Shown here: in pieces, positions 58,709 to 64,000 of the stretch
Layout: each line of letters opens with the position of its first letter
How positions within the stretch are numbered: the first letter of the stretch is position 1
Source: Chromobotia macracanthus
Taxonomy: Eukaryota; Chordata; Actinopteri; Cypriniformes; Botiidae
Assembly: GCA_036877525.1 (NCBI GenBank)
Contig: JAZGTH010000098.1
Location: forward strand, 682,001 to 746,000
Direction of reading: 5' to 3'
DNA length: 64,000 nucleotides
Position numbers and translations under genes: made by a program
The notes under the pieces: generated by a model
Told to the model about the DNA's origin: nothing
Databases searched by the model: none
Seen by the model: the letters and a program-made list of their open reading frames with translations, nothing else

Positions 58709-60171
58709 TTAAGCAACATCTGACATGTTAGTCTTAGATGAAATCTTCTTGCCCTTCTTGGTTTTTGGCTTCTGTGAGAAGTTCAGACAAAATGTCTTCA
58801 ACATTTACATAAATATCTTGCACATCATGTATTGGCATGTGCCAACACACCTGCTGTTTTGTCTTCTGAGGGTTATGGACCACAAAATGCCTCCTTAGGC
58901 TTTCCTGTAAGAATTTAAAAATAATTCATTTAACCCAAGCAGCTTAGGAATTCAAAACATTCCATAAAACCAAAATCGGAACACTGACCTCCATAGCAAA
59001 TGCTTTACAGCAATCTTTTAAAGGGCGGATGAAATCACGCTTTCCCTCATGGAAGACCAGAATGTGATTCTGCGGGTCGAAGTTTGTGGTGTAGCTTTTC
59101 TGACAACCTTCCCATGTGCATTTAAACACATGCCGTTCCCCAGAGTGAACCCACTGCTTGTGCTTCTGCAGAAACCAGGCGAGGTGGAAGACCTTGCACT
59201 GATCACATGGAAGTGTTTCTGCAGACAAAGGAGAGTTTGTTAGAAACAACTTCTTGAATTAGTGCATCAATCACCAGTTAATAATGAGTGCACACCTCTG
59301 TGCACCACCTTTGTGTTTTTGATACTCGGACCATGTTTTGCCTTTGAAAGAACAGTTCTCCACCGCACATGGGTAACCTTAAATTGTTCATGACACGTTA
59401 TAATACTTCCATTTCTCTATTTGTTTGAAAGTTAGGAAGGGATTTTAAGATCTAACCTTTGTGCACCTTCTCATGCAATTTTAGATTTTTAGAGGAAGCA
59501 AATTTCTTGTTGCATTCTTTAAAGTCACCTGTCAGAATAGGCAAGTATGGGTAACTAAATAAAATACGACGTGAAAACAATAAGTGTGCTATGTGCATGA
59601 TCACTTATAAGGCAACTCGTTTGTGTGCTTGCACTCAAAACTTGCTTCCTGCTGAAGGCCTTTCCACAGTTCTAATGGTTGCATTAGAAAACGTTGCAAG
59701 ATGTTCATGCAAATACACAAAAAGTTAGTAACTCATCACATGAGCATGACCGATGTGGTTCTTCAAGCTTCCGGGCGAGAACGCATGTGACCATCCGCCG
59801 ACGGAGCACCATTGACGGGTTTAAAACGGGTGAGCGGAAGAAAGGTAACCGGCGGCTGTCTAAAACCCAGTGAGGTGCCTTTCTTGAATGCATTTTAGGG
59901 CACGTTATAATGCCCCAAAATGCTTTGGGTTAGGCAACTCTTAGTTTTGAGACACAGCCGGTGTGTGGACTCACAGGTACGGCTTTTTCCACAGCTGGTG
60001 TCGGGTGAGCCGAAAACGGGTGTCGTAACTCTTGTCACAGTTTCCACATGCAAATGTCTTCTGAAAACGTAAATAAACAGACAACTGCGTATTACAGTTA
60101 CGTTAAAACGTAATGTGTAAAACGAAAGTGCATATAAAACATTGATCCAGGTGCTGGAGTCGTTCGCCCAT
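58709..60171 (-). pseudogene. gtf3a: Decayed gtf3a (transcription factor IIIA zinc-finger gene)
   Basis: TFIIIA binds the 5S rRNA gene and 5S RNA with nine C2H2 fingers. Remnant exons on the minus strand: start at 60171 (MGERLQHLDQCFICTF), 60060-59975, about 59817-59740, about 59700-59630, 59528-59457, 59377-59296, 59218-58989, 58904-58851 and 58771-58709. Family signatures remain: CSFKGKTWSEYQKHK, CTWEGCQKSYTTNF, HILVFHEGKRDF and the Lys-rich tail ending SDVA. Damage: most of finger 1 is gone; the next finger lost its second His (LTRHQLWKKPYL); a later finger has Trp for Cys; another has an in-frame TAG (59672-59674), a frameshift and a broken donor; exon 59377-59296 carries one extra G (about 59303-59306); and the last finger lost its first Cys (FIRPLKDC). 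Splice sites of exons 5-9 are otherwise good. A fast-evolving but live paralogue is the alternative, but stops plus frameshifts argue against it. Confidence 0.75.
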
Positions 60172-60549
60172 TTTTGCAATTAAACTGCGCTCCTCGTGAT
60201 TATAGTAGTTATAGATTATAGTTATATAGTTATAGATTATAGTTGCTAATATAGCTGATTTTCCTACAATAATAAAATTTTATTGCGCTATGTTTTATTG
60301 TGAGGGGAGCAGTCCTTGAAGATCTGCATACATGCATTTAATAAGAAAACAGAATGAAGGCGTGGATCTATAATACACTTCTATCTTATTGTGTATTATA
60401 ATTAATCGAAACAGATCTGGAATAAGACCACGAATTACTTGTTTGACTTTCTTTATAAATGATAATAATTATGTTATCACAGGTAGACGAGGCGTATGCC
60501 TTCCCCCGATGTAAGTAGACTTACCTATTCACTCACTCACCTGTTGACA

Positions 60550-60557
60550 TGACGTCA
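60550..60557. promoter_or_regulatory. Consensus CRE palindrome TGACGTCA
   Basis: A full TGACGTCA site, followed at once by a second CGTC. It lies about 380 bases upstream of the gtf3a remnant start, so it may be a leftover promoter element. Inference only. Confidence 0.4.
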
Positions 60558-61269
60558 CGTCGTTAGGGCTTAATTTTTACGATTCGACATTTTGTTTCGC
60601 CAGAGATTTCTGACCGAAAAATGAGAAATCTGTTGAGAAAACAGATGTCAGTAATGTCTTGGTCCAAATGATTGTCCGGAAAGGATCAATTTTGCTGTTT
60701 GTTTGGCGGGGTGATTCAGACGTGGTGTGACGCCTGATAAACTGGGACTGTTCACCTTCACACACCTGTGATCCGGACTGAAGGTCTTTGGGATTGTCTG
60801 AGAGAGATTTATGTGGGTATTAAACTGTCAATAGTGGCTCCATTCAAGCATACTGTATGAATGTGACTGTCTGGAGGTGTGTAAGTCTGGCTCGTTTCAT
60901 CATATATATATATATATAAGTGGGAATTACTGCCCTAATCGTGGTTTATCAGACTCCATATACATTTAACTGATATACATGATTTACTACTGGCATGATC
61001 CATTGCTTCCATTCTATATGTGTCCCAAGGTGACCTGTTTCAAAATCAGTGTTGCATACTGTAAACTATTTTTAATTTCCTGCCTGCTGCCCTTTACCCC
61101 AAGGCAAAAAAAAAAATCTCTTCCTAGATGAAAAGTGTATTGGAATTACCTGATCCATAACTTTAGTGTAACAGCTATTTACATGGTTTCCATATCTTCC
61201 GTTCAGATCATTTAAAAGACAACCAACTTCTAACATTTGTTAATTATAACAGCTATGTTAGATACCAAT

Positions 61270-61480
61270 ATCTCATCTAACAATATTAGGTTGTAATACC
61301 ATTTCCCTAACGTTTCTATTAAGTGACAAAAATGTTATTTTGAATGTTCTAGGAATGTTTAAAATGCCCATGTTTTTAGACGTTGTATTAACATTATTGC
61401 TTGGTTATAAGAACATTATTCAAACATTTTTTAAAATAATGTAATGTTTTTAAAACTTTACACTAAGTAATGTTTTATGT
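61270..61480 (-). repeat. Inverted-repeat element family A, copy 12 (truncated)
   Basis: Starts ATCTAACAATATTAGGTTGT and continues with family A interior to about ACTAAGTAATG. The right terminus is missing. Confidence 0.7.
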
Positions 61481-64000
61481 TAAGTTTATGGTTATAGTTG
61501 TTATTAAAGTTATTATTCTTGATGTAAACGGGTCTTTAGACCTGCAAGAAAATTCAAGCTGGTCTAAGCTGGTCTTTTAGCAGCACACCCAAACTTCAAT
61601 ACAGCAGAGGACATTCCTGTTCATTTCTGCCATACCTCCCTTCACATCATCCGGTCTTGCAGTGTTCAAACCCTCCCCATGTTTGGGACTGATCAATAAA
61701 GCAGCTCCTCTATCTGAATGGCCATGATATGTCCTGATAAGCACCAACAAGCAAAAAGGCAAACAGCAGCTCACAGCCAAAGTGTTTGTGGTGATTTGGA
61801 GAGTCATACCTTCAGTCTCCCATTTAATCCGGTCTTCCTGATTTCACAACCTCCGGGCGAGACTGTGGTGGAAGACAGCATGATGTTTAGATGTTCTGTC
61901 TCTCTCATGTTTGCCTGTCTCCCTGGTTGTGAGAGGAAAGTTAATGTGTAACACAGGCGATCGATACGCTGCCACGCTACTTGATGGCTTAAATCTCTGA
62001 GTGTCAAACAGGTATGATTAAGCACCTTGTGTTACATGGTTTGCTTTTGCCCACTTTGCGTTGTACTGTTTTCCTCTGGACGTCTCCTTTCTCTGTTGAC
62101 TGTTCAATTCAATGTGTGAGTCCAAGCCTTGCAGCACTACAGCGTGCACAAACGCGTAAAATGCTCACAAAGACAGGGTTGTGTACTTTTACAAAACAAA
62201 ACTAAAGTGTGGCCATTTGATGAATAAATTATCAAATCGTAAAGGGAGAAGACATCAATAAAAACAATAAAATATATATTTACATGCACTTTTGTTTTTT
62301 CATGAAAACAGCTATTCCCAAGCTTTCTCTTTACACATCTGAGGATCATTGTAAATATTAAAGAGGTATTTGCTGCATCCCTAACTTTACTGTCCCTTGC
62401 TGAATTTGTTATCATAAATAATAAAACACAAAATGATAAGTATGGGTGTGACTGAAAAGACAATACAAAGCAACATTTGAAACCTCAGCTCTAAATAATT
62501 TATTGACGTTCTGCAGCTATCAACAACTTCATAGGAAAAAATTGAAATATCCAGCATGGCCAAGAGTTATTGGCTAATAGTCAGTGTTAATGAACAGCAA
62601 ATTGATTACAAGGGGAAATTCCATGCCATTGTAGCACTTTCAATATCTCTTTAGTAATCAATACAGGCCAACATGTCACTTGTTGATTGATGCTATTGAT
62701 TATGACCTCATCACCTTTATCCCAATCCTTACAAATATCTAACAGCAGTATGATAGCAGACGGAACAACGGATAGGCAGAGCATACACTGAGGTTATCTA
62801 GTCATCTTCACACATTCTCACAGTTATGCAATGACCTCCCAGCTTGTCATTCAAATAATCTGGCTAATTCCCAAACGCTCCATGTCCCTTGAGGACAGAG
62901 AGAATAGAACATGTCTAGAGAAGAAAAGAACAGATTCTGTACCATAATAGCAGCCAGTTATAATGCATTGTAATGCAGGTGCTGGTTTGTCTGTAAACCT
63001 GTGAATACTGAATCTATGTAAAAGATCTTTGTTGAATTAAAATAAAAACATCCTATATATCATACAATATAATTTTTACAAGTGATGTGCAAAAACATCA
63101 TGGAATTAAGGCTGCTCTACCAAGCGTCACACACTCCCACACAGCTGCGGTGTGTCTCGGTAAACTGAGGCTAATTGAAGCAAATATTGGTGAAGTGCTG
63201 AGGTGCGGTGAGATAACATATTTGTCAGATATCCAGTCAGGCATTCAGCTGCTGCGATTACACAGCAGAAGTCAAGATAGAGAGGTGGTCCTTAGTTACA
63301 CACCACACACACACAAGACCTGTTGGCCCAGACCACAGACCAGCAGATATTCAGTTATAAAAAATCTATTCTGACCCGATTCTGAGATACTGGGGTTGAT
63401 TCCTTTCCTTGAAAGAAAAATTACTAATTGCAATTAGAATTTAATACAAGTCTGTCTGCTATTTTATTTTACTAACTTTTAAACATTGAAAGCAACATCT
63501 TGCTCATTTGACTATTGCTTTTTCCCATTACCCTAATGATCTTTAAAAAACAAACATGTTGAAGTTTACTTGGGTGGAGAGAAGAGTAAACACAAAATGT
63601 CTACAGTGCAGGTTTGTAAATCAGCATCGGTTCTACTCAGTTACAAACTGCAAGCAATTGTGAACACGGCGAATGTGACATTTCAGAGTTTAAGCTGATG
63701 TGAGCAAAACCATGGCAATAATCTTAAGTCTTCCCTGACTGGCCAAAGCTAGACGCTTTAACGTGAACTACACTTTTCACACCAACTGCGCTTCAAGTGT
63801 ACAATTCTGTCCTGATAAGCAACTATGCAAGTATTCAGTGAACTATTCACAATATGTTTTTAACCACACTAAAAAAGATCTTTCCAGTTTAACAGCCATA
63901 TGCACTTTCTGTCAGGGCAGTGGCTAGTGCTGCCCTCTATTGACAGAACTTGCAAACTACCACACACATTTTACACTGATTTACACATCTGTAACTGAAG

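Larger units (their letters stand above)
60172..64000. other. Intergenic region without a recognised gene
   Basis: No coding exon with homology I can recognise and no GT-AG-bounded ORF of note. Contents: a CRE-like TGACGTCA near 60550, a (TA)n run at about 60902-60917, family A copy 12 (61270-61480), a short tandem AAGCTGGTCT motif at about 61557-61580, and a (CA)n run near 63302-63315. MTIF3, beside GTF3A in human, was not seen. Confidence 0.6.

Overview
The window is vertebrate nuclear DNA, most likely from a cyprinid fish (carp/minnow family). Every gene is intron-split with GT-AG junctions, microsatellites are abundant, and several short inverted-repeat transposons of the kind common in cyprinids recur through the introns. 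The gene order is the ParaHox paralogon that in human lies on 13q12: flt1 - pan3 - flt3 - urad - pdx1 - polr1d - lnx2 - gtf3a. I identified genes by reading spliced translations against remembered family members; no database search was run.

Layout. 1-12107 (+): the 3' two thirds of flt1 (VEGF receptor 1), from within Ig domain 5 to the stop. 12108-15197: tail-to-tail 3' ends of flt1 and pan3. 15198-25548 (-): complete pan3, the pseudokinase subunit of the PAN2-PAN3 deadenylase, 18 coding exons. 25549-26510: a roughly 1 kb head-to-head promoter interval. 26511-36711 (+): complete flt3, 24 coding exons. 38623-39535 (+): urad (OHCU decarboxylase), two exons. 40349-42544 (-): pdx1, two exons, the only ParaHox gene present; no cdx is seen between urad and pdx1 and no gsx beyond pdx1. 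44963-45917 (-): a polr1d locus that encodes only the alternative (isoform 2) protein; the AC19 RNA polymerase core exon is not seen. 48899-57547 (+): complete lnx2 (RING plus four PDZ domains), 10 coding exons. 58709-60171 (-): a decayed gtf3a (TFIIIA) with several inactivating changes. 60172-64000: no gene recognised.

How the genes relate. They are neighbours by ancient synteny, not an operon. Two are class III/V receptor tyrosine kinases from an ancient tandem duplication (flt1, angiogenesis; flt3, haematopoiesis). The others act in mRNA deadenylation (pan3), urate breakdown (urad), pancreas development (pdx1), ubiquitin ligation (lnx2), and, ancestrally, Pol I/III transcription (polr1d, gtf3a).

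The most notable observations are the loss of gtf3a, the AC19-less polr1d locus (a possible exon partition between whole-genome duplicates), a second open tail frame at the end of flt3, a phase-symmetric extra exon in lnx2, and a dense, partly nested set of inverted-repeat elements. I found no new multi-gene system, CRISPR array or recognisable RNA gene.
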